The notes beneath the pieces were generated by a model, which did not search any database, was not told the origin of the DNA, and saw nothing but the letters and a program-made list of their open reading frames with translations. Both the position numbers and the translations under genes were made by a program. Source: Membranipora membranacea (lineage: Eukaryota; Bryozoa; Gymnolaemata; Cheilostomatida; Membraniporidae). From it: DNA of 64,000 nucleotides. Positions within the stretch are counted from its first letter, which is position 1; the number at the start of each line of letters is the position of its first letter. The DNA lies in contig OU612066.1 in NCBI GenBank assembly GCA_914767715.1, positions 12,283,001 to 12,347,000 on the forward strand, in the 5' to 3' direction. Positions 37,301 to 52,300 of the stretch are shown here, one piece after another.

Positions 37301-40300
37301 ACTCTTGGCATATGTCACAATTCAGAAATTTCTGTGGATATCAATCCTTCCAATTTAAAAACTAATGATAAAAATGAAAATTTCACAACACAATCATATA
37401 GCTAGCTTCACAGTGGAACCAGCAACCAACCTATCAAAAACTTGAAGAGATTGTGACAGAATCAGGTTTTGGTATCATTCTAGAGTTCTCAGTTTAGTTT
37501 AGAATACCCCTTTAATTTCATGAACAGCCTGTGGCCCAGTTTCAACTGATTTTCACTCAAAGTTGGGATGATAAGGTACTAAAATGGCGTATAATTATAT
37601 GCCATGTGGATTCTTAGAATAATGGCTATCATGCAAAGGGTTCTAGATTTCAACCTAAGTGGAAGGCCCTAAAATTTTCCGACAATACAAAAACAAATAT
37701 GGAGAGAGCATTTTAACCCTGTCCTAAGGATCATAAAGAAACCAACCAAAAGTATTTATTTGCAAAAAACTTTAATACTTCTCACACTATGAAACATTGA
37801 TCAAGGAAGGAAAATGATGGCCTGCGAACTGTGAGAGGTTTTCAGTGTGAGGAAGCAACTCTGGGGATGACAACCTTAAAGTGATCAGTTTTTGTTGCAA
37901 ACAAAGTGAATCAAGTATATTAGGAGAGTTAACTTCAGGCGTTTTATTGTAAATGGTAAATACTCAGCTGGCATACACAATAATCAAAAGCTTTATTGCA
38001 TCAAAAAGCACATTTTAATTTTGATAATCTTATTATTTTTATGTTCATACAAGTACTTTTATAATTTACTCATTTAGCATTTTAAACATAGTCCCTTTTA
38101 ATCTAGGTTTCGTGGTTCTTTTTCTACTACCAAAATAAATATATTATAATATATATTATTTATGAATCAAAAATAAATATTTGCAAAATGGTTCCGCATA
38201 CATTTTTGTGATAAAAACATCAATCACTAAACTACTGTATCAATCATTCAGATTAGAAGGGTTTGTGAACTTGTTTTGTATTACAGAAAATATGTGAAAT
38301 GTAATCCAATCTCAGGTACCAGGATGATGATTGTACAGTGTACAATTAGTTAGCCAACAGCTTTGTCATACAGAAGACAGCCAGGCTGAGTAAGTAGATT
38401 GCCAAGGAAGTGGTCACTGAATTGGCCGAATTCTTATTATCATCCTCCAACCAGTAGCCGCCAGTTGTATGATAGTTGACCGCTCCTGGAAAGCTATGGA
38501 CGTTCTACAAAAAAAAGATCATATTGTTTAACATTAAGTTATCAAGATTGAATTCAAGTATTAAACTGCATATTCACCTATATTATGTGGATAAAATATA
38601 GGGATATTTTTGATGCCTCAACTCATGCATATACAGTGTCATTTAGAGCTGGAGACACATTTACAATCATACATTGCAATCATGCATAACGGCATTCAAT
38701 ACAAACTTAATGGTCCTAAGTATTAGAGCAGGCTGAAAAGGTTATATACATCAGCAGTTCACCATTGCAGGAACCCACGCCTCAATTGTAACTGAGTACA
38801 TGCAAACATAAAGTATTATATTGTCCGTCAGAGATACACACAAAAGGTAAGTATTCCATAGACTTACCTCCATAAACACAAAGATAGAAATAGAGAGAAC
38901 TGCTAGAAATCTGTTAAAACTCATTTTCTTGATTCTTCACGTCTTTGGTAAAGGTATGCTGTATGATTCACGCTGCATTGACTTTTGATTGCAAGAGAAC
39001 ATATCCCAATTTATATACATAAGCTTTTTAGCCTCAAGTTGTCAAGGTTACTTTTCCTTTTCATCACATCCTGGACTGTGTGCACTGAGCTCATTGGAAA
39101 AATGCAAAAAAAGATAAAATTTGCATAATTGCATGTTGATCATTTCATCGGGTTATTACCTGGTCATATTGACCTTGTCATCGTTCAATCATTCTCTAAT
39201 GTTCATTTTGGTTGGCATTCAGCCAGCTAGGAAATTGGTATGAAAGACAGTGAGCAGGTAAGATAAATAGATGCAGATGAAATCCCACACATGGTTCTAG
39301 GAATTTCGCTAAACAAGAATTGTGCCAGCATTTCCTTCTGTCAAGATTACCATAGAAACAATAGTGAATCTGAATGAATGCAGCATGATGTTTAACTCAA
39401 TTGTTGCAGCACGGTGTACTGCTATATTGTATGCGATTAATCAGAAGAAACTAAATGAAAAACTCTTAATAGCTAAGAGATAGATTGAAGATTTGCAAAC
39501 TGATTTTTTCAAGTGGTTCTTGATTAAAAGGTTAAGGATTTAAAAGGATTAAATCGGATGTCTTATCACTCGCCACATCCCAAAGCATGGGTGGCGAAGT
39601 TGTAGTGCCTTAATGGTGAGGCCGCAATATCTGCGCCAATTTTCTCTCTGTTTGCAGGCAGGTCGGAGCACACCTGGGGGACAACCAAACCCCACTAGTC
39701 GATGGACTGCAGTTGGATTCAACATGGCGCCCTAACCAACTAAGCCACCTCCACCTCCTACTTCCAGCTTGTGATTTAATTCTTTGCATATCTGAAAATT
39801 ATACCAGCATGGAAATACACTTTACTGTTATCGCATCTCAACCTACCAACCTACCTACCTACCCACCTCAACCAAATTGGTTTAATTAAAATATTTTACA
39901 TATTTTTTATTTTTTCTACACCAGCTGATGATAATGAAAACTAGGGATTAATTGCCAGAATTGAAATCATAAAAAACACAGGCCATGGAACCCTTGAAAT
40001 CTATGAAAAGGTCTGTATGTAAACAAAGACAATACATTTTTAATCGTGGCTGATTATTAGTTTTCAAGACATTGAGAAAGCAAAATTTGACCAATCTCAT
40101 CCAACCTTGAGGCGAGTCATGTATGTCTACTGCAAGGTATAGTAAAGCCATGATGTCATAGGTTTGTAACGGATGTTTCTTTTATCTAAATTGATAGATT
40201 GATTGATTTTACTGAAAATTAATTATAACTGGTATTGTTTACACAGCCTAAAAATTGTGAAGTATGGGAGTAATAAAATAATTGAATATAATCGCAAGGT

Positions 40301-43300
40301 AAAACAGAGTTATATAGATCTAAGCTAACGCCAGTGGCGTATATTAGCAATCACGGACCACGGATATCCGTGAAACAAAGTTCGTGATTTCCATTTTCCA
40401 GCCAGGCTGAAAAGCTCTGTGTGTAGAGCGTCTGCCTGGTAATCTCTGTTTATTAACAATGTCATGGGTTCGAATCCCAACTTTGTCAGATTTTTTTTCC
40501 AAATGGGTGCTTTATAACTGGAGCATTTTTACTTTTCCCAAGGGGGGGGGGTCTTATAAGTGAGGAATTACGGTACATACAAAGTTTGACTTTTGACCTT
40601 GAGCTGGACAAGCCAATCAAAAGCCCGGTGTATTGACACACATCCACACCCTCCCCGCCACGACTACGGCGTGTGGATCGGGCTGCGCCCGATCATTGTG
40701 CTCATCTCTAAAAAATCAGTGAGTGAAATTTTTTAGAATATACACCCATTTCTCTCAACATCGATCATTTGTTGTAGAATGCAAAGTTTTTCAGGAGCAG
40801 TCTTCAATTGTACAACTGGTATTTTCTAGAGGGAGCAAGACTCAAATACCAATTTCAACTTTCACTGACCGCTGCCTAAGTTGGCGACACATCTAGCTTT
40901 GGTAGATCCTGTATGACACAGCTCTCACTTGGCTCATAATTCATAAATAAACTATGATATTTAATGAGAACACTGTACAACCATCATCATTATTACCAGT
41001 GACCGGATCTAATTTCACGGGTATGAATCATTGAGAAATGTGAAATTGCCTCAGATATTAATCTACCTTGATTGATGTAAATGTCTATGTAGGTGTATTT
41101 TCTACTCATATTTCTATTCACAACACATATGTGGCAAAATTTCGTCTGCATTAATATTATTCATTTTTAATTGAAGTTTGATTATTATAAATCAAAGTTC
41201 AATTATTACTAGATCATAAAACTGAGATTAACACTTCTGCCCTGATTTATTACTGCTTAGTGTTATATTTGCTTCTAAGTGGAATGGATAGAAGATAATT
41301 GTCCAAATTATGAGGTAAGGGTTGGTTTGTTCATGAATCCCAACAGTGTGTCATACTGGAGTTAGAACCTAGGCACTTCTGTGTCAGAACCGCATGTGAT
41401 AACCATCCTACAATATAAGTTATGAAGGAGAGCAATAATTCTAAAACAACCTAATTCGGTGTGCAATGTCTTTTTTTGTGGTAGAAAAAGGCTAAAACAG
41501 TGCAAAAAAACACGGAAAGGTTGATGGTTCTTTTTGGAAAGATGCATTACACTGTGCATAACGAATGGGATGGTTGTTATAAAAGATTTCATGGATGAAT
41601 CGTATTCGTAGAAACACGCAAACTTTTCCCTTTTTAATAGGAGAAAAAATCTTGGAAGGCATTGCTTACAGGTCAGCCACTAGAAAGTGTCATACGAAAA
41701 ATCAGCTCACAAAGAGTTCACTCATCAAAATGCCTCAATCAGCTACAACTGCTACAAAAATATGCGAGGTAGAGAAAAAAGGGGATGGACATGGGGTCAT
41801 TCTGACTTAAAAGCATGCCCATTTCTCCTAATGAATATATATTTTTTCTTAGATTAATTACACAGCAGTCTTTCAACTGTAAGCTGCCATAATTACTATT
41901 CTGATCACCAGGGGTCTTGATACCAAATCCCCAACTGTTTGATATATCTTATCATCTGAATTACCGATTTGGGAGCAAATGCGCTTAATGGAGGAACCAA
42001 GAGGCTCGAACAAAATTGCTCATTCTAAATGAATTACCTTTAAAAAAAGAAAACAAACAACGCTCCAGTTTTGAATCGCTGATACTACATTGAACTTGCA
42101 AAGTAATGAGAAGAAATATTTGGTTATCACAGTTAAATATAAATTTATTTAAATACAAGTCAGTAATGTAAGCAAATAAAAATTTTCAAATTTCTCATTT
42201 CTATTAGAATACTATTAGTCTATGACAGCAGCGCATATATAAGTTAGCAAAAGTAACTTCCAATGTTGATGGAGAAATTATTCTGAAAAAATGTAATTCC
42301 AATTCATTCGCTAAATAAAAACACCTCAGGAAATTTACTTTTCTTGCAATACAAAAATCGGATTTTCTAACTCTCAACAAAGTCATCACTAACATTGACC
42401 AATGGCAAGAAAAATTACATTTGGTTTGGGTATAGAAAGGTGTAATACATAATTTAAAAAAACAAAACAATAACATTTATATGCTTAGTCACAAAAATGA
42501 GACACTTCATTCAATCATGATCAGTTAGAAATGTAGAAGATTTGCAAGCAGGTAGACTGTACCAGAGAGCATCAGGACTGATGAAGTGGACATGGCTGGT
42601 AGGGCAGCAGCATTTTTGTGTTTCTGATGACGGTCCCAGCCTTCCTTTCCCAGTGATGACTCATCGGCAGGTTTCAGGAACCCGATCTCATTATACACAC
42701 ATGTCACCATCTACAAGAACAATAACAACAATATCATAAATTCAACGACGGAATTGATTGGCGTGCAGCTGATTCCAATACGCTCAAAATGTTCATACAT
42801 GAGAATATGTAGTTTTTTCAAAACGGATCGAAGGAAAAGAGTTGGTTATTAGCAATGACCAGTAGCAACTGAAAATATTTATCCGTACTCGGACATAAAA
42901 TCACAGAGTGAGTACATCATATATTCTTACTCTGTGATGAAAACAACGGGTATGATAAGATTTAGCAGTTGTTTTAGTTAAGTATGAAAAAAATTTCAAA
43001 TTTGAAAGAGGAATCAAAATATCCTTTTATGACTCCTGTAAGTGAATAAAGCTACCCTATATAGCGTGAATACGAAGTGAAAAAAGTAGTTGAACATACC
43101 TGAATGCAGAATAGGGTATAAACACAGTAAACCATCACAAGACCTGAGTGATATGTCATCTTTTCTGTCGTCGCTTAGTTTTTGCAGTAGTGATCAGTTG
43201 TAGAAAGTTGATTAGAATCTTCCATGATATCTATTCGGTGTGTTTATATAGCAAACCAACATATAGTAGCTGCCCGCAAATTCTCCAAAAGTTTGCACTG

Positions 43301-46300
43301 ACTTTTTAGTTCTGGCGCCAATGCCATTCTCATTGAGTCAGTAGAAGATTGAAGTTCTATCGTATTCATGTACTGCTGTCCTCAAAAGCACTCGAGGCGC
43401 CTTGTGGAAAAAAAATGACCAGGTTTACCTGCCTGTAACGGGATCTGATGTAATATCAAAAAAACTCAGCTCAAATTGAGAAATAAAGCTGACCAGGAGA
43501 TATTACAAAAGTATAAAAAAAATAAAGCAGGTTTACACAACATGTCACCTTCTCTCAAAGTCCTCAAAGAGGTTGTTCTGAGCAGGATATTCCCATCATC
43601 GTTTGACCTCAAGGCTTAGTCAATTTTAAATTTTTTTTGTGTTTGCAAAGTTGATGCTTTTTTTTAGGTTTTAACATGCAGTGTGTTGCTCACAGACAGG
43701 AATGTTGCGGCTTGTGTTTGGCACAATCTCTGTTGATAAGTGACATGAGAAATGACTTGTTTTTTAGTTATCTTAATTCTGTATTATTTTCATAATAAAT
43801 GTCAAACATCAATATTCACAAGTGGTGCTACAGATGAAAAAGAAACTTTGAAGGTCAAATAGTTTTGTGCTCATTTATCTACAATTCTAAGTTTTTTGTA
43901 TCTGTAGTTTCCCATCCCTCTCAGTTAAACCTGGTTTTACAGGTGTTTGTGGTTTGCAATTTTTCTTGTCATTATAAATTTAATTTTTATTGTGTGACAG
44001 CCCACTCAATAAGTTTTAGGCTGAAATGAGCATTTGCTGTTGAGGTAGCCAGTACCTATGACAATAGAGAAACTATCCTGATATTTTTGATCATAGATAA
44101 CATATCATAACATACACACACCTGACCGCCAATGTATACCGGCTCACAGCTTGTTTGGAAGCCCTGGCCTGTAATCTATTGATATTTCCACCAAACATTT
44201 TATATTGCAATTGCTACCCTTGTGTTTGACAGTCTTTTTAAGAAAATATTTGAACAACACAACCAAAATAATTATATCTAGCCTAAGGTTGATTATGGAT
44301 AAAATTGCTCCCCCTGTTAAACACGAGTAAATCCCATAAAAACCCCCTTGTGATTCATGTTCTGAGGGCAGAATACAAAAACATAACACATCTACTACAT
44401 GATGTATGAAAACCAGCTTTTCTATTTTAAAATGAATTTTGACCCCGGGATCCCAACTATAAGTACCACACAACCAATTATCTTATATCAAGACTCAGAA
44501 TAACACTCACTTACCTATATCCACCCTATCTATATCCTCAGCCCTGACCGTACCGAGAGTGACTACATTAGAGGGAGATGACTCTTCCTCTGTCACAAAG
44601 TGGTAGACATCCTGCATGAATGTGGGGGTGTTATCATTATCATCCCTCACAAGAACCTGTACTGTGGCATTAGATGTCATAGATGTGTTTGTTGGATCAT
44701 AGGCTGTGATCTGTCAATGACATTAAGGAGATGCAAATTTTTACCTTGAGAGTTGGATTATAAATTCATCGCAGTCAAGGTATTGTAGATATATAGAGCA
44801 AAGTTTAAAAATAAAATTCAATAGACATACTGATAGAATATTGTAGAAAAGTTCATTTGGTTGATAAAATCATTTCACTCCTTTCCAACTATTTCAGTAG
44901 CTTACTGTTCATAACGTCAAAAATATATTTGATTTGACAAACATACATTTTATATCAAGATGATCCCAGGCCTTGCAACCTGGCTATGGTGAAGTCTCTT
45001 AAATTAGCTGAAAGCAGTAAGTGGTGGCGCAGTACTATATGCTATTATTTCATCATTACAAGATCTAGTAATTTTACACTCACGTTTATGGAATACACGA
45101 CAGTAGCCACACTCTGATTGGTCGGGATATCAGCCTCCAGTTGATCTTGTAATATGACATCACAATCTTGGCCTCTCTGTTCTAATCTGAAGAGATCGGA
45201 GTGAGCGGAGGGAAGGATACGAAACATCACCTGCTTATGTGAAGGGTAGTAATCTTCATCTGTCACTGATACCACAGTAATTATCTGTAAAATAAAAAAT
45301 AGTCTAATAAATGTAATGTATTTTAATTTTGATAATAACTTCTTCTGCTGCAGAGGAAATAATACAATATGTACCACAAATCTGAATTATCTAATGGCCT
45401 TTTTAAAAACAAATACTTAGAATAATACAAGAATAATCAAAACTATATAATTACAGGTACAAAAAAATCACGTGGTATGATTGCTCTTATAAAGTTGAAG
45501 AATAGGACAAACTCAGTGGTATCTGGTACTGTAAAACAATTACGCAACGTGAATATGGTGATCAGATTCTAGTTTTGCAGCTTGCCGTACAGTAAGGCAC
45601 AGCACAGTATAGACCAGTTTAGCACTGCTAATTACAGTAACGTGTCTTGTCTTGTCTCAGAGAACAGGTGATTGACACCCATTTTTCTTCATGGCCCCTG
45701 GACAATTTTGATTAATTCCAATAAAACACATCATTGCTGTTAGAAGGATGAGTAGTTCCACCTGACAGTGTTGTGATTACAAGAGTTGTCTGAGTTTGAG
45801 ATATGGGTGTTTCGGGAGAGATGTGGTTGAAGTTGATTTGAGTTTGTGGTGTGTGGTTAGGTAGAAGCCAGGTAAAATCCCTGGAGACGAGAGCAGGAAT
45901 TGAGTCCTAGATAGCCATGGATGTGATCATGTGTGCTATCAAAGTACTGTTAAGTGTAGTAAGTACAGTAAGTGCAGTAAGTGCAGTAAGTGCAGTAAGT
46001 ACTGTAAGTACAGCAAGTACAGTAAGTACAGTAACGTGTAGTAATGATAGACTCACATGACCAGGATAAGTCTGACTCTCAGTTGTCTCCTCTCTGAACT
46101 CACTGAATACAAACACAGGTGGCTCATCATTGACATCGAGAACCTCTATGTGTATCTGTAAAGTGAGAAACAAGTATGTGATACAGGTTGTGTGGTACGG
46201 GGGAGGAGTAGTGATAGTTGCTGGAAAATTAGAAGCTAAAGCATGATATATCCTTGTTGAGTAAAGTATTGCAGGAAGAAAAGTTTGGCAATTTGCGTGC

Positions 46301-49300
46301 TCGGAATAGCTATAGCTGTTAGCTATAGCTAGATATAAGCTATATCTATAGCTATAGCTAACAAATATTCGTCACTTTTATTTTATATTGAGACGCAGAC
46401 TTCAGCTTGCCAAAATTTGATGCTAGCTGGCATTAAGCTATCAGGCAAATCACATTGGTTGATTCAGGACAGTTTATTAATAATAAGCTGAGGTCGAAAG
46501 CAGAAAATCAACTGATCTGCATGTCACAGCTCTTGAATGTAACTTACATTAGCGGTAGTGACACCAGCTTCTCCGTAGGCTATGACTAATAGGTTATATG
46601 CGATCTGGTATTCTCTGTCTAATGAAGCTGTGTTCCACAGTGTGTTATCTACCAGTTCAAATAACGAGCCGTACTGCTCATTGTATATAACTGTTATATT
46701 AACTGGGGCATTGAAAGACTGGTTCGCAAACACTTCCAACTAAAAATAAAATAACCATGTTTTTCACATATGTCATGATCCATGGATTGAACCAAAACTG
46801 AGGAGGAATTGCAATTTTGAAAAACTTCTTACTAAAAATATCATGTACGCTGCCCAAATAAGCAATGCATCACCATTCTTTTTAGTAATATTAGCCAAAG
46901 AGAGTCAAAACATGTCTCAAAGACAGTTATTTTAGGGTAGTTCAAACGCTCAAGCCACGGGGATAGCTGGTAGTAACATTACATCATCAACCACTCCATT
47001 GTCCACCCAATGTAGTTATTCATCCAATGCTACTACCAACTATCTTAGGACAGACTGAGTACCTGAACTACTAATGGATATCAGCTCAAAAAAATCGAAC
47101 TACATGCAAAGGTGAAATTTAGACACTCAAACTAAAAGAAGTAAATCTTTTTACTCACAATAGGTGCAGTTGGCACATTTTCAGTGATATTTCCCACAAA
47201 GTAAGCACTAGGATAGAATTTGGGAAGCTCCGGATCATCTCGAACATAGAGAGTAACTTCTGTTGTGCTACACAAGATGGTCTCCAGTCCACCGACACAC
47301 TCAGTACTGTGGAAGATGAGCGGTTACAAATTTTAATCTTTATTCCATAAATTTCAACAGGTGCAAATGGCATGGTTTTAGGTTGTGAAGTGATCTCAGG
47401 TTCTAAAATATTTGTCTAACAGGATGAACAGCAATATATTATACATTATATTATATATATATTATATATTATATTGCTGTTCATCCTCGTGGACAAATAG
47501 TAAATTATGCTATATCACATTTGCTTATGTAAAGGTACCTTATTGCATAAAATATTTACAAAAGGACCTCATTTCAGACATCTTACTCAAAATAGTCACA
47601 TCCATGGCATCCTAATCATAGCTTTCCAATTTTGAAAATCTACGAGAGAAAGCAGTTACAGATACCTGATTCAATTGAACCAGGGGATGGTTTAGGGTGA
47701 ATTCTGGTATTATTTATAATGCCGATTTCAATAGTTCAGTTATAAATGATTGGGCAGATATCATGGCAAATAATGAAAAAAATGATGTACCACAGGCCAT
47801 GAGATTACAATCCTCACCTGGTAGTGGAGCAGCTGGAGATGTTGAGAGTAGTGACATCATCAGGTGTATCAGTACTCAGCATCAGGTGTCCTGTCATTTC
47901 ATCTATAATATAACTCGTACCTTCCGGATATACTGAGAATCTATATAAACAAGTAAATATATCATCGTATTAGACAATTTGATTCTACTGTAAGTAACTT
48001 AAAGTTGCAGACAACCATAAAAGTTATATTCTGATATTTGATGCGTAATGATGAACTCCTTCTAAATTTTGATGTTCTAAATAAATGTTAAATTTGAAAA
48101 GATTAATTATTTCAATTACATTATTCAATTACAACATTTTATTTCGGTAACACAAATACCTGTACTCTCCAAATAAACATATTATCGGAAAAAAATGATG
48201 TACAAAAGAATTGTTTTTTAGAATCGAAGCAGTTATCTTTTATTGTGTCAATCTTAATATATACACAGTCATCTCAGTTATAAAATCATCTACAAAAACA
48301 ATATTATTCCTTTCAATAACAAAAATTAAGCATTTACTTTGAGATTTATGATAGCTTCTCAACTTAATTCAGTTTATTGCAGCCATGGGGTGGCACTCTG
48401 CCTGCAGGATAGCCTTGTGACATAGTCTATCTCTGCAGCACAGCGGTGGTGGCGCTGCCTTCCATCAAGAAAGGCAACTCCCAGGGTTGAAGGTTATGAG
48501 ATATCAAAACCAGGGTTCCATTTAAGCCCAAGTATTTCTAAATTATGGGTTTCCATTGCTTTCCCAATTTTGGTACTCAGACTAGGTGAATTAGTTCAAG
48601 CCCTTTGCTGCAGAGACGAACGTATGCCTCAACAGTTCGCACATGCGCAGAGTGATGGGGTGGAGGGGCTACTGACTGCCCTGTGGTGCAGATTCAAAGG
48701 TTATACCTTGGATTTCTATTGTTGAGTATGTTGCCTACTGGTGAAGGTTAATTGCATATTGATACATATTTAGTAGTGCCAGTGTTGTCTTCAACTCATT
48801 TACCCATTTACTCATTTACTCATTTACTCATTTAATGCCTGTTGACACCGAGTTCTACAAATATCTCCTTGAAAATGATACTTTTATAAAACTTGCACTG
48901 TGTTTCTCAAATGTTAGGAAGTGTTCTGATACTGTGACCATGCAAACTGTCATCAAGTTAAATACGAAAATACGACTATCATGGTCAGGAAGCTGAGATT
49001 TTAATCAAGTCAGAGCCAATTTCCCTGCATTTTGAGTTGCTCCCATTCCACTGGTCAAGGAAGACTTGAGGGGATGCAACTCTAAATCTAAGCGCATTTT
49101 ACTTGACTTAATCTAAAACTTTGTCATTATTGCCAATATTTGCACTACCTGAGGGTTTCTCGAGCTTCCAAAGTCTTGACCAGAGCGACGAAAGTGTAGA
49201 CAATGTCTCCGGTCTTAGCAGAGTCAGCAACTGTGATGTCATCACTAACTACTGACTGAAGTAAGGGAGGTGTACTAAAACCACTCCGTAATCCTTTGAG

Positions 49301-52300
49301 GAGAAAATATGAAATATGGGTCTTAGTTGGTGCTGCGCTGAATTTTCCAATTTGGTATTGCAGACAACAAACAAAATTTAATGTAAAATTACATGAAGCA
49401 TAAGAAGCTATAACAGGATCAAAGGTGCCGATTGGTCGCAACTTTATGTGTGATTTTTCCCTAAATGTGTATTAGGGACAAAAATCAGACTTCAGTACTT
49501 AATGACATGAAGTATGCTGTACAAGGACCCAATGTGCCAGTTGGTTGCAACTTTGAATGTGATTTTCCCTAAAATTGTTACGATGTAAAATGTAAAATGT
49601 CATACTTATAGTAGCTCGTGATTTGTCATATTGAGGGTATCTGGCATTATCGACAGCCTCCAGCTCTAACTCAAAGTATGGCCTCTCAATAAACATCAGC
49701 TCTCGTATATTCACTAGGTAAAACGTGTTCACCAGATCAGGGTCCTTGCTAAAACAATTGGAAAAAGGAGGTGAGCGCATAGTAAACAGGTTCAAAATAA
49801 GGTGAATGCCGTGATACCTGGCTATCAAGTTTAGAATAGAAGCACAAGCGATAAGACTAAGCTACATCAGCCGTGATAAATTTGACTTCATAAGAATAGT
49901 TCGGCCAATGATTTGAAACTTTCTTGATTCGTAAAGTTAATATGAACAAGGAAATATATGATAACATATAGTCTGAGCTCCCAGACTCTGGCCCACCCAG
50001 ACGGCACCCAGGCCAGGGAACATAACATAATGTCCAGTGGAATAATTTCATAAACAGTGTATACCTTATAGCAAAGGTTTCATTCCAGTTCCCCGATACG
50101 ATAGACACATCCACCAGACCATCCACTCCCTCATCATCATCCTGTACTGAGAGGATCATTATAGTACTCTCTAATTCATCCGTCTCACATACAGTAGCAC
50201 TGTATGCAAACTTAGAAAACCTGCAACAAAACATACAGATAATAACAATATTATAATAAATTATTACAATTATCATAATTATTATTATAATAACTTCTTT
50301 TTGGGAATGGAATATCAAAGTATAACAAGCTTCAGACCAAAGCCTTGCAAGACGCAGACCAAATTTGATTTTGCATTTTGAGTCGTTCCGATTCTAATGG
50401 CAGGCTGTTTGTAGCTTGAGGGGGGCAAATCCAAGTACCTTCAAACTAGATCAAATTGATCTACATTCAATCTTATGACTATTACACTGTTTTACATCAT
50501 AATGATGTCTTGATATCCGATAGTCTGAATGTGTTCCAGTAAATCAGCCTTATATTCAAGGGAACACCGATGTAAATCTGAATTTTGGAGCCAAGAAAGT
50601 TTGCAGGGTCTTTTTTGTACACTCACGCAGGGGTGTAGAGGTTAGCCTGGTGTATGTTCATTTCAATCTGAGTTTTGACTTGGTGAGGTCCATCGCTGAC
50701 ATGAATCTCCAGTGTATAGTGAGATTGTTCTGAAGCTCGGGGAGCTCCAACAAGATACACAAGTCCAGAGCTGCAACATAAATGGTTAAATTACTGAGTT
50801 CAGATCTGAAAAGCAGCTGTGTAAGAGAACCAATACATTTGCCAAAATAAAGTAGAGATGCATCTTCTTTCAGATAACCATTTAGCATCAGAAATTTCCG
50901 TAACAAACCAACTGCGAGAGGATGGGATGAGGATTGCAGTTCAATCAACAATAGGGCATAAGCTATACCCTACTTTATTTGAATACTATAACTTATCATG
51001 CTTAGCTCACATGAGGAGGTAGCACCAAATAATTCGTTTGTGAAAAAAGTGCAGCAGACTGGTATAACCAACTCGCTGAGATCGAGATAACGAAACTTTT
51101 GGTCTACCTGGAGTTTATAAAGAGTAGATTAGAAGCACCAGTTATCCAGTAGGATAGAGTATCATCTCTATCCAGATCTGAGGCCGTAGCGTTAATCAGC
51201 AGAGTATCATAAGGTGTATCCTCTGTAACGTTCAGCTCATAGGGCAGCAGGTCAAACACAGGGTCGTTATCATTCTCATCAGTCAGGTATACCTAGGTCA
51301 GAAACAATCAAGATCATTTCAGTATAATGCCATCGGACAGAAAATGTAATTCTAATATTTGTGAGTGAAATAAAACGCCATTGTTCATGAGTAATTTGAA
51401 AGGAAGACGACCTTGTTGAGATTTCGTTTGCCATGCTTGAAAAAAATTTAAAATTTTCATATTATCAAGAAGCAATTTATTTTCCTCTTCATTCTGATAA
51501 AACATCGACAGGCAACATGCTGTATAGTCAAAATCTCAGGAAATTCTATGACAAGAAGATAACAACATACCGACAAAGGAACATGGCTACATAGCCCTGA
51601 ATCATCACATGCACTGATGGTTGTGTTGTAGTAATGTTGCACATCCCCGTCTATAATCTGTGCAGTCATGATGATACCACGGCTATTAATCGTCAAGTCA
51701 TCAGAGTTGCTCAGAAGGAATGTTATATGGCTGTTTCCATCCTGGTCACTTGCTGTCGCCTGTCAATCATATGATAGTATAATATAAGATTGCTTGTATA
51801 GGTAATTTTTGTCATGGACAAGTCGCAATAGTGTAGTGGAAACTCTGATGACATTCATGGTATCTCTGAGTACTAGTAGGAGTAACACTCTTTAAAGGAT
51901 GTGAAATAATGTGTCACCTATATAATAACATACAAAACAGCAAAATTAGCTCTCATTTATCTGCATGGCTTAACATAATGAAATGAAAACCAAGTTGAGG
52001 AATGAAGAAATTGATTCACTTGTTGACTGTGGAAAGTCATAAGATTTCAATAGCTATCTTACAGGGATGCCAACCAGGGAGATAGATGTTGCCCCGGTGC
52101 AAATAAAACTGAGCAGACATCTAAACACTTTTTATATGACAGTAGGTGTTAATTGAACTTGTAATTTTTTTTCTGCTTAATTTAATTCAGCTAAATCTTA
52201 ACTAAACGTCACTCTTTTCCAACTTTTGTTTAATTAGGAGCAAATTGGTGGCCCACAGAGGTTCAAATTAAGTTGAATCCAATATATTATTACCAGTAAA

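Noticed and set aside
36656-44514. Boundary between two separate cadherin genes
   Set aside because: No start, signal peptide, TM or stop belonging to a cadherin lies in this gap. Exon 31 and exon 32 join in phase within one EC repeat (AEDIDRVDIG then RLTYGIL).
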